Source of the DNA: Paulinella micropora
Taxonomy: Eukaryota > Cercozoa > Imbricatea > Euglyphida
Length of the DNA stretch: 53,616 bases
Direction of reading: 5' to 3'
NCBI GenBank assembly: GCA_009731375.1
Contig: BJOX01000011.1
Coordinates: 1,642,645-1,696,260 of the forward strand
Shown: one piece after another, positions 29,212-39,562 of the stretch
How the letters are laid out: the number at the start of each line of letters is the position of its first letter
How positions within the stretch are numbered: position 1 is the stretch's first letter
The notes under the pieces: generated by a model
Seen by the model: the letters and a program-made list of their open reading frames with translations, nothing else
Databases searched by the model: none
What the model was told of the DNA's origin: nothing
Made by a program: the position numbers and the translations under genes

Positions 29212-29961
29212 CTATATCTCTTCCCGAATGCATTCGTCCCACATTTCCTTAGAGAGGCCTTGCATCCACTCCACTACTTCCGCTCCCGTCTCCAGCTCGA
29301 TCCCCTCTTCCTTCCCCGATACACCTTCCTTCTTCTCTACCTCCCTGTCAGATGTCTCGTCCTGGTCGTTCATTGCGTTATTCCGTTCCTTCTCTTCCCG
29401 TCTCTGTTGCCTCCGCTCCTTTTCTAAAGTCTCAATCCATGCCCGCGATTCGTGACTGTCCCAATCCTTGTCCGGTGTGGTTTTCTCCACCCTTTATATG
29501 ATACTCCTAATCCGTAGCGGTCCCACAAACATTCTCCAGCTGTCCTCCCCCCGGTCCTTCAAATTTTTCACCCACTTCCTCGCGTGTTCCACCTTCCCCT
29601 TGGCACAGGCCCATGCCGTATGGATTCTCTCCGCCGTCCATTTCCCCTGTACTTTCGTCAACACAGCCATAAAACTGTATTTGTATTGTGCTTCCTCCGT
29701 CATGGCAAACACCTTCCACAAACCCTCGTCGTTGCTATACCAACGATATTGCAATTCCCACATAGCTCTAATTGCCATCCACCTCGCATCCCTTCGGACC
29801 CGATCCGTGTCTATAATCGCTCCCACCCGTTCACCCCACCGATATCCCATTTCCTCTACAAACCGTTGAGCCTCCTCATCCATCTTATATTCCACTCCCC
29901 CTATCTGTCCCAACTTCTTTTCCTCCTCCGATATCCCCATCCTTATCTCCCGTATGCTCAT
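29212..29961 (-). CDS. Gypsy accessory ORF 3 with an in-frame TAA, function unknown
   Basis: From ATG 29961 (MSIREIRMGISEEEKKLGQI) through RWMAIRAMWELQYRWYSNDE and KVEHARKWVKNLKDRG to TAA at 29494-29496; the same frame then stays open for another ~93 codons (VEKTTPDKDWDSHESRAW, acidic, to ECIREEI). Helical and charged, Trp-rich. The second half has no ATG near its start, so either the stop is a mutation or is read through. Preceded by TTCTACTTTAG ending at 29980. Confidence 0.5.
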
Positions 29962-29979
29962 CCGATGCCGTATTCTGTC

Positions 29980-29997
29980 CTAAAGTAGAAGTATGTA
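29980..29997 (-). promoter_or_regulatory. Candidate 3' splice site before accessory ORF 3
   Basis: Minus-strand ATACTTCTACTTTAG; AG ends at 29980, 18 bases before the ATG. Confidence 0.45.
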
Positions 29998-30016
29998 TCG
30001 TGTTTCCTAGTGTCCC

Positions 30017-30553
30017 TCACCCCCCCTTCTTAGCCTTCTTAGAAGGTTGTTCCTCCTCCTTGTCCATTCCCCCTTCCTTCTTTCGTTTCTCCTGCTCCCC
30101 AGCCTTCCTGGGCTCTTCATATTCCCGTCTTTCCCGTTTGAAAGCCTCCCTTGACTCCTTGAACTGTCTCCGTATTTCCCTGGCCCCTTGGTTCCACACG
30201 TATCGTGCCCGCCTCATCTCAGCCAACATCAAAGCCGAAATTTTCGCCTTCTCTGCCTTGACCATTGCCTCCCGTCTTCTTTCTAGCTCATGAGCGCAGA
30301 CCTCCCTTCTCTTTGCCCATTCTAGCAGTTTTTCCCGAAATGTTTCATATTCCTCCGCTGTTGCCACCACCTCCTTGTAAACATCGTTGCCTATTCGTAT
30401 TTCCCCCTTTACCCACATCCCCTTTTCCCCCTCCTCAGTCTCCTCTTCCCATGCCTTTCTCCAAAACTCCGGTGTCTCCTCCTCCCTCTTCTCCTCGTCT
30501 GCCTCCTTTTCCCCGTCCCCTTTTTCCTCCTTGCCTGTCTTTTTCTTTTCCAT
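30017..30553 (-). CDS. Gypsy accessory ORF 2, paralogue of ORF 1, function unknown
   Basis: 178 codons from ATG 30553. A Lys/Glu-rich start, then FWRKAWEEETEEGEKGMWVK, GEIRIGNDVYKEVVATAEEY, a long charged helix with likely coiled coil (ELERRREAMVKAEKAKISAL), and a basic end (KKAKKGG). It shares W...(E)EIRIG..Y..V..T...Y plus the following helix with ORF 1, so the two are likely a duplicated pair. No known family. Confidence 0.55.
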   Translation of the reverse strand: MEKKKTGKEEKGDGEKEADEEKREEETPEFWRKAWEEETEEGEKGMWVKGEIRIGNDVYKEVVATAEEYETFREKLLEWAKRREVCAHELERRREAMVKAEKAKISALMLAEMRRARYVWNQGAREIRRQFKESREAFKRERREYEEPRKAGEQEKRKKEGGMDKEEEQPSKKAKKGG

Positions 30554-30559
30554 TGAGAC

Positions 30560-30574
30560 CTAACGTAGAATGCA
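30560..30574 (-). promoter_or_regulatory. Candidate 3' splice site before accessory ORF 2
   Basis: Minus-strand GCATTCTACGTTAG; AG ends at 30560, 6 bases before the ATG. It departs from the TTTAG of the others. Confidence 0.4.
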
Positions 30575-30601
30575 ATCAGAGGTATTCCCCCCTCTACCAT
30601 C

Positions 30602-31090
30602 CTACGACAAGTAGTTAGTTCGTTGCCGCTTGTTTTTGCAACGTTCCTCCATATCTTCCTCCTCGTCAGGGTTAAACGCCAATGACTCAAGCACCCGAGA
30701 AGCTTGATCATATCGAGTTTTCAAGTATCTCCGACGTTTCTGTCTCGCCAAACCCCGCAAGGTCTCGTAGATCTGTTTGTTCGTCCCAGCCTCTTCTTCT
30801 AATTCCTCAATCTTCCTCTGTCTCTCATCCCCTTGCTCCAAAGCCTTGATCCTCTCCATACATGCCTTGTATAGCTTCGACGTGTCTTCCACTTGAATAT
30901 ATATGTTTCGTCCAATACGTATCTCATCCTCGTTCCATAGTTCCGACTCCGGAAAATCCTCCTCCTCCAGATATGTCTCTTTCCAATAGCTCTTCTTCTC
31001 TTGATCCACTTTTCCCCCATCCTTCCTTCCTCTCTTTTCTTGTCTCTCCCCCTTTCCACCATCATCTTTCCTCTCATCTGTCGAATCCAT
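30602..31090 (-). CDS. Gypsy accessory ORF 1, paralogue of ORF 2, function unknown
   Basis: 162 codons from ATG 31090 (MDSTDERKDDGGKGERQEKR). It then reads SYWKETYLEEEDFPESELWN, EDEIRIGRNIYIQVEDTSKL and a helix EELEEEAGTNKQIYETLRGL, ending in basic KNKRQRTNYLS. The ATG is the first after a TTTAG 3' splice-like site (AG ends at 31106). It is the first ORF of the element and lies about 80 bases from the copia insertion point. Confidence 0.55.
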   Translation of the reverse strand: MDSTDERKDDGGKGERQEKRGRKDGGKVDQEKKSYWKETYLEEEDFPESELWNEDEIRIGRNIYIQVEDTSKLYKACMERIKALEQGDERQRKIEELEEEAGTNKQIYETLRGLARQKRRRYLKTRYDQASRVLESLAFNPDEEEDMEERCKNKRQRTNYLS

Positions 31091-31105
31091 ACTGATGTCT
31101 AACAC

Positions 31106-31123
31106 CTAAAGTTGGGCATAAGT
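31106..31123 (-). promoter_or_regulatory. Candidate 3' splice site before accessory ORF 1
   Basis: Minus-strand TTATGCCCAACTTTAG; AG ends at 31106, 15 bases before the ATG. The copia insertion lies upstream of it. Confidence 0.4.
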
Positions 31124-31174
31124 TCTCATGCTCTGCTTTCCCCATACCACAGTACTCCCCTCTTCCATTCCTCC

Positions 31175-31517
31175 CTGATGTATTTTATAAATACAACATA
31201 GCCGGTTGAGAATTAACTCAGACGACAGTTGATATCCGGAAAGGGCTTGTTTGTTCACAAGGAATGCGAGAACTGAAGCACTTTAATAGTGATAACAAGA
31301 CATAGATTAAGGTTATCGCAAGACTAACAATATTCAATATATGACTGAGCAATATGCAATATATGACTGTAACTCTAACTGATTTTGGTACAACCAACCA
31401 GTAATATGGCAATAATCCCGAACATCAGGCACTGAATGCCAATATGTATATCCTGACTGACTGACCGGATTATTTAGATGAATGATTTAATATTTAACAG
31501 TACAACCGTACTATCAG
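31175..31517 (-). repeat. 3' LTR of the nested copia element
   Basis: Near-identical to 46965-47307; differences include G/A at several transitions. Confidence 0.92.
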
Positions 31518-31530
31518 CTCCCCCTTAAAT
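31518..31530 (-). promoter_or_regulatory. Polypurine tract of the nested copia element
   Basis: Minus-strand TTTAAGGGGGAG lies directly before the 3' LTR. Confidence 0.75.
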
Positions 31531-31688
31531 CAGGCAGCATGGAAGATCAAAAGAACTGTAACAACTATCCCCCATGTATGATCAACTGAAAAACAAAAGT
31601 TAGTACCGACAACCTTAACAATATTAATAATCAGCAAAGATAATTAATATTATCATGATTGTCATAAAATCCCAAACAGAGAGAAAGA

Positions 31689-32134
31689 TTACTTGCCGAT
31701 GTTAGTATTAAAAGTCCAATTGCGGATCTGATCCCTTTTGCGTTCAAAGCCTTGCTTTCCCACAGGTTTAGTGTTAATGTTCGCCATATTATTAGCATCA
31801 TCTGTTGAAACCACATTGACTAAGCCCTTCTCCACCGCTTCGTTGATGTAAGCCATCTGCACCTCCAAGTGCCTCTGTCGACGTGTGAAGATGCGATTGT
31901 TGGCTCCAAATACAGTGGCTGCGTTGTCTACCGCAATGACAGGCACCTCTGTCATAAAGCCCTTCAACAGTTCGTTGCCATCATCAACCGGGATCTGTTT
32001 GAGCAAATTTACAATCCCCACTACACGTTGAATGCAACGGAAGAGACCTCTTAACTCCGCCTCATTAGTTGAGGTCGCCACTTGACGATGCTTGCTCGTG
32101 TCCGAGTCGATAATGCCATTCGCAAGCACAACCA

Positions 32135-32180
<46 letters not shown>
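31689..32180 (-). CDS. Copia RNase H, 5' end lost in a G-run and gap
   Basis: MVVLANGIIDSDTSKHRQVA, TSTNEAELRGLFRCIQRVVG, VPVIAVDNAATVFGANN, RRQRHLEVQMAYINEAVEKG and VNVVSTDDANNMANINTKPV correspond to the copia RNase H block (SW.S..Q..V..SS.EAE, D...A......, RH.....R...G.......D..AD..TK). It is followed by a stop, the polypurine tract and the LTR. The upstream ~60 residues linking to the RT are missing between this G-run/gap and the inserted element. Confidence 0.8.
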
Positions 32181-32233
32181 NNNNNNNNNNNNNNNNNNNN
32201 NNNNNNNNNNNNNNNNNNNNNNNNNNNNNNNNN
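32137..32233. other. C-run of about 44 bases and 53-base gap at the inner insertion junction
   Basis: The homopolymer occupies 32137-32180 and N 32181-32233. The 5' end of the inserted YR element lies at the right edge of the gap. Confidence 0.85.
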
Positions 32234-32553
32234 TAATGTAAGTAAACACGGCACGTTTTTACTATTGTTAGACTTTAAGAAGAACTGTCAAAGCCGGCTG
32301 CCGGGCGACGGTTAAGCTTTTTATTTTGCATAGGCTTTTCCAGTAGCGGTTACTTTTGCTTTCTTTATTTACGTTATCGCATTTGCTTTCTGCTGCCTTC
32401 AAGTTTGCCTTTGCTAGTTTCCATCTTTATATAGCGCTTTCCTTTTTATATTGCCTTTATGGAAGTTTGGGGCATTCTTTTTAGGGAAGCTCTCTCAGTT
32501 GGATGTCTTTGAATTCACAAATCGTCTCGATTTCTATTTCGTTTTTTGTGTTC
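32234..32553 (+). repeat. A1 repeat of the YR element
   Basis: Matches A2 (39778-40098) almost base for base from TAATGTAAGTAAACACGGC to TTTTTTGTGTTC. Its first bases may be hidden in the gap. Confidence 0.92.
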
Positions 32554-34004
32554 ATGCAGGTTGAGGCAGGCAAGATTGTGTCGGCGCTATGCGTTACGGT
32601 CTGGGACGCGAAATGGTGCAAGGACAAGTTCAAAGGCGACGCGGCAAGAGTCCGAGCTGTCGGTAGCGTCACCAAGAAGCATGGCTCTACTGGCGAATGG
32701 GATGTGAAGTTCCCTTTCCCGGAAGGGGAGGTCAACCACACCATCCACGACTAACTGCTACGCGTTGAGAGCCCGACCGACGTCAAGGCTGGGACGTTCA
32801 TCTACGACGACCCCACGACCCGGCGCCTCTACGGAGCTCCGGACGAACATCGAGAGACGAAGACACCGCTACGCAAGTCCGCTGACTTCAAAACGAATGA
32901 CACGCGCGTTCGGCAAATTCTCTCATCGACTTCATTGGGAAAAGATACTAAGATTACTCAAGTAGCCGATACACTCAAAGCAATGTACCCTTCTGCGAGT
33001 CTGGACGCGATAATCCGAGATCACTTCGCTTCTATATCTGGCTACGTGCAAGCAGGCACCACCGTAGCCGACAAAGCGAAGTCAATGGTGACGGCCTTGG
33101 TGGACAAGCATGTAGCATGGCAAGGAATTGTCGAAGTGGAAACGTGGACGAGCGTCGAGCCACCGACTACAGATCAAGACCAATTCAGAGCAGCACTGCG
33201 TCAACGTGAGGCGGAATTCAAGGCCGAGATCGACAAGTTGCGCGAAGAGAACAATGAGCTACGAACAACCAAGCGTCACAAGAACGACGGAAGCTTCGGG
33301 CAAGCGGAGGCTGCGTTGAAGAACCGCTTGGACGAAGATGAAGAAACCCAGCCAGAACTCGGAGCACCAGGTTTGCGCAGCGCGCTAGCCAAGCTGGCAG
33401 GTGACGAGGCGGATAGGGCAGCCATACTAGACAAGTACAAGTTACGATGCATCGCGGAGGTGCATCTCATCAAGACAACCGTGTTACGAAGGATTATGAA
33501 AGGCTACGGTGTCTCACTTATGGAGCTACGACCGGCAAAGAACTGTGCTGAGTACGGAAACGAGACGGGCAAGTTCGTCATGACTAAGGACGTGTTTCAA
33601 CTACTGCTGCGATCTTTGCTGCGCATCACCGCTGCTTTCCACCATACCCACAGAGAAGATATCATGGATCATTTCCAGGAAAGCTTAGAGCACCTTCCGA
33701 CCCGCACTCTGCAATCCGTAATCGACTGGTCCTACGCGGTTCGTTGCCAAGTGCCTTTCGGAGAGTGGGCAAGTGGCACAAATCCTTGCGACTTGCGGCA
33801 CTGATCCTGCACGCGGGTGATGAGAAGAAGTCGCACGGCACACCGAAACCCAAGGCAACGGGAGACCAACCTACGTGCAAGCAATGGGGGATGGGTAACT
33901 GCACTTGGGGCAAGAAGTGCCGCTTCCAGCACGTGTGCCCAGTCTGCGCCAACGAGACACACGCCAAAGCACAGTGCCCCAAGAAGAACGAGTGGCCTTT
34001 CTGA
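32503..34004 (+). CDS. YR-element Gag with CCCH and CCHC zinc fingers (stop and frameshift)
   Basis: One frame runs from 32503 to 33804 with a single TAA at 32752-32754. It contains DAKWCKDKFKGDAARVRAVG, a coiled-coil region (AEFKAEIDKLREENNELRTT) and DVFQLLLRSLLRITAAF. The protein continues in another frame from 33744 to 34004 with LRLAALILHAGDEKKSHGTP, a CCCH finger CKQWGMGNCTWGKKCRFQH (C-x7-C-x5-C-x3-H) and CPVCANETHAKAQC (C-x2-C-x4-H-x4-C). Such paired fingers occur in Gag-like ORF1 proteins of DIRS/PAT elements. The true start codon is uncertain since the displayed ATG lies in the A1 repeat. Confidence 0.65.
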
Positions 34005-34593
34005 CTATTGCCAGCACAAAGCTGCAAAAAAGGGCGACGTGTAGTCGTGGGTCATGGTCCAGAGAACGAGAAAATTAGATTGGTAGTAGCAGCGAATAGT
34101 GGTAGTGGTGGTGAGAGTGTCAGCTACGATAGTGATAGCGAAAGTGAGGATGTAGACAAGCAAGCAAATGTGATGTGCGAGGTTGGGATGAATGGCGTGC
34201 GACAAGTTGTGCAAGTGATTGAGAATTAAAAAAAGGCGAGTGATATGGTCGAATGTAAAAAAGGCAGTGGGGCCGGTGGCGAGGCTCCTTTGGGAGTGGA
34301 GCGAGAGAAAAGTTTTATTATTGCCGCAGGAGGCGAGAGCCCCCTGGTGCCCTGGTGGAGAGGCGCTCTCTTCCCCGCCAGGCTCGTCTTGTAGCCCCCT
34401 CTCTTGCCTCTGCGTTCTCTTTGTCTGCTCCTGCTTCTTTGCCTATGCCTTTTCATGCCAGTCCTGCCTCCTGCCTAACTGGTCGAGCTCCTTCTGCTGC
34501 TGCTTCTTTGCTGGCCTCCTCGTCTTCGTTATTGGCTCTTGCTGGGTCGTCCCGTCCTCTCTCTTGCTATCCCGCTCTTTGTTTGTCTTCTTC
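34005..34593 (+). other. YR-element region between gag and satellite, no domain
   Basis: Short frames only; GTGAGAGTGTCAGC-type acidic and Ser-rich sequence, then pyrimidine-rich sequence leading into the satellite. Nothing recognised. Confidence 0.4.
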
Positions 34594-36025
34594 TCTGTCT
34601 CCTTCTTCTTCTTCTTCTTCTTCTTCTTCTTCTTCTCCTTCTTCTCCTTCATCCTCTATTCTTTCTTCTCACTCTATTCTTTCTTCTCCTTCTATTCTTT
34701 CTTCTCATTCTCCTTCTATCCTTTCTTCTCATCCTTCTAGTCTCCTTTCTCCCTCTATCCTTTCTTTTTCTCCTTCCCCTTCTATTCCTTCTTCTGCTTC
34801 TGTTCTTTCTTTTCCTTCTTCTGTTCTTTCTTCTCCTCCTCCTTCTATTCTTTCTTCTCCTTCTCCTTCTCCTTCTGTTCTCTCTTCTTCTTCTCCTTCT
34901 CTCTCGTCTCCTTCTCCTTCTATTCTCTTTTCTCCTTCTGCTCCTCCTTTTTCTTTTCTTTCTTCTCCTTCTATTCTTTCTTCTCCTTCTATTCTTGCTT
35001 CTCATTCTGCTCTTCTTCTCCTTCTCCTTCTATTCTTTCTTCTCTTTCTCTTTCTCCTTCTATTCTTTCTTCTCCTTCTCCTCTTATTCTCTCTTCTCCT
35101 TCTCCTTCTTGTCTTTCTTCGCCTTCTATTCTTTCTTCTCCTCCTCCTATTCTTTCTTCTCCCTCTCGTCCTATTCTTTCTTCTCCTTCTCCTTCTAGTC
35201 TTGCTTCTCCTTCTATCCTTTTTTCTCCCTCTCCTTCTCTTTCTTTTCTTTCTTCTCCCTCGCTTTCTATGCTTTCTTCTCCCTCTCTTTCTATTCTTTC
35301 TTCTCCTTCTATTCTTTCTTCTCCTTCTGTCCTTTCTCCTCCTCCTTCTATCCTTTCTTCTCCTTCTATTCTTTCTTCCCCATTTCCTCCCGCTCTTTCT
35401 TCTCCTTCTATTCTTTCTTCTTCTTCTCATTCTACTCGTTCTTCTCCTTCTATTCTTTCTTCTCCTTGTCCATCTATTCTTTCTTCTCCTCCTTCCATTC
35501 TTTCTTCTCCTTCTCTTTCTGTTCTTTCTTCTCCTTCTCCTTCTATTCTCGCTTCTCTCTCTCCTTCTATTCCTTCTTCTCCTTCTATTCTTTCTTCTCC
35601 TTCTCCCTCTACCCTTTCTTCTTCTTTCCCTTCTATCATTTCTTCTCCTTCTCCTATTCTTTCTTCTCCTGCCATTCTTTCCTCTTCTTCTCATTCTACT
35701 CTTTCTCCTCCTTATTCTTTCTTCTCCTTCTCCTTCTATTCTTTCTTCTCCTTCTTCTCCTATTCCTTCTTCTTCTTCTTTTCCTTCTTATCCTTCTATT
35801 CTTTCTTCTCCTTCCATTCCTTTTTCTCCCTCTATTCTTTCTTCTCCTTCTATCCTTTCTTCTCCCTCTATCCTTTCTTCTCCCTCTATCCTTTCTTCTC
35901 CTTCTTTTCTTTCTTCTGCTTCTCCTTCTATTCTTTCTTCTCCTTCTATTCGTTCTTCTTCTCCTTTTATTCCCTTTTCTTCTTCTTCTTCTTCTTCTTC
36001 TTCTTCTCCTTCCCCTTCTCCTTCC

Positions 36026-36056
<31 letters not shown>

Positions 36057-36066
36057 CTTCTTCTAA
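34594..36066 (+). repeat. TTCTCC/TATTCTTTC satellite inside the YR element
   Basis: About 1.47 kb of units such as TTCTCCTTCTATTCTTTC with TTC runs at both ends. In one frame it reads as SSPSILSSPSIL repeats and stays open for 645 codons, in others as Leu/Phe runs. The open frames follow from the repeat. It lies between gag and RT of the element, where no such spacer is usual. Confidence 0.9.
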
Positions 36067-36099
36067 GAATCTTCTTCGTCTTCTGCGGCGGCTGCTGCT

Positions 36100-37961
36100 G
36101 CTGCTTGTGCTTCTACCTCTGCGTCTGCTGCTTGTGCTGTTGCTGCTGCTGCTGCCATTGCGTCTGCCTCTGCCCCTCGGATGGCCGGCGCGGCAATCTG
36201 TTCTCCCCCTCTTCCTTCGTTGGCTTGGCATCGCGCCGGGGCGTCCGTGCCGTTGTCAAACCGCGAACGCCTCGGCGCGAGGCCCGCTTTAAATTTACGC
36301 CCTTTTTCGCCGTGCGTGTGGGAGAGGGTGAAGCATGAGGCGGAAGAGGCTATGGGCGCCTCGGTCAAGTTTGTTTTTATCCCCAAGAACTTAGGTGCAG
36401 TCGAGGTACCAGATGCCTTTGCGGGCGTGGCGAGAGTGGACCAGCCGCCGGTCCCGGACTTTGGGGCGCCAAAGGACGAGCGCGCGCAACCATGGCTCTC
36501 GTTCTGGTGGATGCCGTGGGAAGCAACTGCTGCCCGAGCAGATATCGAGCTTTTCATCAAGGCGAAGGTGGTGATCCTTACCGCGGCACCGAGTCGCATC
36601 AGCGACTGGGTGGGGGCGCCCTGGGCAACGCACTGTTGGTGGGCGGGGGACTCAGAGAAAGACACTGGGCGACCCCCCCCCGGAGTCGATGCAGAGGATC
36701 GTGCTTGCAGACTTTCGCGCGGTGCGCGGCCGGGGGCGTGAGGTCATTGAACTGATAGTCCTCCCGAGACGACGCCGAGTCCGGCAAGAGCCACGAATCA
36801 AACTTCCATTTTTCGAGGGAGAGATCACCATGTACAAGACAGCGCTGAGGCTCCCGGTGTTGGCAGCGTTAGCAGACAATTGCAAGCATCTGTCGAGCGC
36901 AGAGAAAGAGTGGTTCCGAGCGGCATGTGCGGCGCAGTCCACGGGATACCGAGGCGTGGGAGAGTTCTTGCGAGACTATTCCCCGCCAAGGTACGGCGGA
37001 AGTCGAGGCGAAACGATGGAAAGCGGTGAATGAGAGGGTGGCAGAGGCCAAAGCTTTGGGGCCGTTCGACCGGCCGCCCTTTCCGAACGCTGTCTGCCCG
37101 CACCAGGCAGTCGTGGCGTACGAGTTTGCGATTCCAAAAAGGAAGTGGGACTCTGTGTCAGACGCAATACGCAATATCAATCACGCGTCGTACCCACGCG
37201 GCCTGTCCATCAATGACCTTACTCCACGGATGGACGACGGAGTGACATATTTCACTTTCGCTCAGCACGTGGCCAATATCGCTAGACTAGGCAGGGGTTG
37301 TTTTGGTTTCGGCGGAGACATCAAGGACGCATACCGGCAAATCGGCGTGAGAGCGGAGGACCTCTACCAGCAAGTCTCAGCGGCATGGGACAATGACGGC
37401 AAGCGCTATTTCTTTCTTGAACTCTGTGGCAAGTTCGGTCATGTATCGGCGGGTGACAACTTTGCCAGGTTCATGGCCTTGCTGCGGATCATAGCAGAGC
37501 ATCTGCCCGGTCAGGCCGCGGTACTCTTTGACAATTACGTGGACAACCTCGTCTCCCAAGCCAAGGACGGACGAGTGGCCAGCAAGCGCTTGCAGAGGCT
37601 GAAGAACTTTTTCAGCAGCATAGGCATAGAGTTGCATGAGGTCTTTTGCGGACAGCAGTATTCGTTCCTGGGATGGGACATTGACACGGTTCGATGGTTG
37701 GTGACCATGCCGAGCAAGAGGATGAACATCGTCATCCCGCGCCTGGACGCGCTTGCTGAGGCATCATGGACGTCGGTGGACGACTACGCTTCTTTCAAAG
37801 GCCTGCTAACGTGGTTGGCGGCGGTCATTGCGTGGCTCAGGCCGTTGGTCGGACACATGCATGAGTGCCATGCAGCGATGTTGCGTCGCGGATCCAATGG
37901 CGGTCGAGTTAGCGGCAGAGTCCAAAACGGGGCAGCATGGGCTGCGGGGTTGTTGCGGTGA
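36100..37961 (+). CDS. DIRS/PAT-type reverse transcriptase (frameshifted)
   Basis: A Pol N-terminal part at 36181-36741 (DFGAPKDERAQPWLSFWW) passes to a second frame (36689-37033) and a third (36927-37961). The RT reads ALGPFDRPPFPNAVCPHQAV, INHASYPRGLSINDLTPRMD, FGGDIKDAYRQIGVRAEDLY, GHVSAGDNFARFMALL and the active site FDNYVDNLV, then FLGWDIDTV. LGPFD..PF and SYPRG.S.ND are typical of DIRS-like RTs. The second catalytic Asp is Asn (YVDN for Y.DD) at about 37537-37548, so the enzyme is either inactive or unusual. Confidence 0.75.
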
Positions 37962-37988
37962 ACTGAAGGAGCTTTCTCGATTGCTGAC

Positions 37989-38552
37989 ATGCAGCGTACG
38001 GGGGCTTTCAACCAGGACACGTTGGTATGGCAGAACGATGAGAAGTGCACGACCATCTGGGCCGATGCGAACCGGTGCAAGGGTTCGCAGTTTGGCCGCG
38101 CGTGGCTAGTCGTCTCAGATGGAGTCGGACAAGGATCCTTTTTGTCAGAAGAGTGGAGATGGGAGGATGAGGAGCTCTTTGTAGCTGAGTCGGGCGAAGA
38201 TGCTGCATCGCGTAGAGAGCTTTTCAATTATTTGCAGGCAGTTTGGGAGGTGCATATGTTGACAGGGTGTGTGCGCTTTTGTGTGGTTGGAGACTGCGCG
38301 CCTGCCTGCTCATGCATTGCTAAAGCGCATTCGCCTACGCCCGGCATGCAAGCTATTCTTGATATTTACTTGTGGCTGTTTGCGGAGCGGAATATTAGCG
38401 TGCTTGCCTTTAGAGCTGAGAGAGAGCGCTTGCATATTGTCGATGTCCTGGCTCGTGGTCAGGTGGAGAAGGCGGCGCGCCTTCAAGCGAGCGGGGGATC
38501 TTTCGTTCTTGGTTTGAGGGCCACCCGGCGTCCAAGACCGCTGACTGGCTAA
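37989..38552 (+). CDS. YR-element RNase H
   Basis: CTTIWADANRCKGSQFGRAW, SRRELFNYLQAVWEVHMLTG, CVRFCVVGDCAPACSCIAKA, YLWLFAERNISVLAFRAERE and RLHIVDVLARGQ keep the RNase H pattern of DIRS-like Pol (D...; E near a helix; D after a hydrophobic strand; RE...HIVD.LAR). It is in a different frame from the RT; the first residues before 37989 belong to the frame break. Confidence 0.7.
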   Translation: MQRTGAFNQDTLVWQNDEKCTTIWADANRCKGSQFGRAWLVVSDGVGQGSFLSEEWRWEDEELFVAESGEDAASRRELFNYLQAVWEVHMLTGCVRFCVVGDCAPACSCIAKAHSPTPGMQAILDIYLWLFAERNISVLAFRAERERLHIVDVLARGQVEKAARLQASGGSFVLGLRATRRPRPLTG

Positions 38553-38554
38553 TC

Positions 38555-39540
38555 AAGGAGGCAGTGGGCTACCTGGCTAGCGGACTGGCATACAGCACGA
38601 GCCGCAGCTATGCATCGGGGTCAACCGGCTCAAGGGCTTTGCAAGCACGTTCGACACTGATGGCTGGCTGATCCGCTGGTGGGAGCCTGACCCGGCCCTA
38701 CTTGTACTTTTCATGACGCACATCATCGGGCAGGTGTAGGTGGGGACACTGAAGGTGTATCTGTACGGCATCCGTAATTTTTGTTTGGCGCATGGGCAAG
38801 CAGACCCTCTGAGGAATTACCATGTTGAGCGATGTTGGCGCGGCATCAAGAGAGCAAGAAAAAGTGTAATGACAACCGTTTGACCCTTACTGTTGATCTC
38901 CTCAAGACGGTTGTGACTTTTGTTGTGAGACCTTTGGCTGAGGGGGGCATGAGCCCGCGCGAGAAGCATGATCTGATCGTTCTCTGCATCTTCATGGTGT
39001 GGGGAGTGATGGGACTTTTCCGAATCGGTGAGTTGGTTGTCTCGGGTCCTAAGCGACATGCCCGAGTTTTGAGACGTATGCACTGCACGTTATTTTCTGA
39101 GAGATGAAAGCCTTTTGTGTATTAACCTTGATGGTTCCAAGACCGATCCGTTCAGGGGAGGGTTGGATGTATGGCTGGCTGATCTGGACGTGGTGATTCT
39201 TTCGCCTGTTTTCTGGCTTCAGCGCTATGAGTCTTAGCTGGGCTCAATCGGGGGAAGGCTCAAGCCATGTTTCGATGGGCGAACGGTGAGATGGTTACCA
39301 GGGAGAAGTTCGTGGCTGGAGCTCGCCAGCTCTTGGCCCAGTCGGGGGCCGACGACGGGTCTCGGTTTAACGGTATTTCTGCGAATAGGTGGAGCAAAGT
39401 AGCTGAAGTTGGCAGGTGCGTCGGACTTGGCGATCATGCGTGCTGGACGTTGGTCGTCGGACTGCTTCAAGCGATATATTGAGACGCCGCGGGGTGAGAT
39501 CATGTTGCAGCAACGCAGTCTAGTTAGCAATTTTGAACGA
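38555..39540 (+). pseudogene. Tyrosine recombinase of the YR element, broken
   Basis: Pieces in three frames: AVGYLASGLAYSTSRSYASG and VGTLKVYLYGIRNFCLAHGQ (N-terminal SAM-like core-binding domain), LIVLCIFMVWGVMGLFRIGE with the first catalytic Arg (R-x-G-E), VFLRIGGAK (second Arg box, preceding His altered), and AGRWSSDCFKRYIETP with the catalytic Tyr. Stops at 38670, 38880-39000 and elsewhere break it. This enzyme inserts DIRS/PAT DNA circles in place of an integrase. Confidence 0.75.
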
Positions 39541-39562
39541 TAGAGACATTTCGGCCCTGGGT

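Noticed and set aside
32503-32754. Separate 83-codon protein at the start of the YR element
   Set aside because: It is in the same frame as the following gag ORF, separated by one TAA, so it is treated as the broken N-terminal part of Gag.
34355-36292. 645-codon Ser/Pro/Leu-rich plus-strand frame
   Set aside because: Satellite-derived inside the YR element; all three frames are long. Kept only as a repeat.
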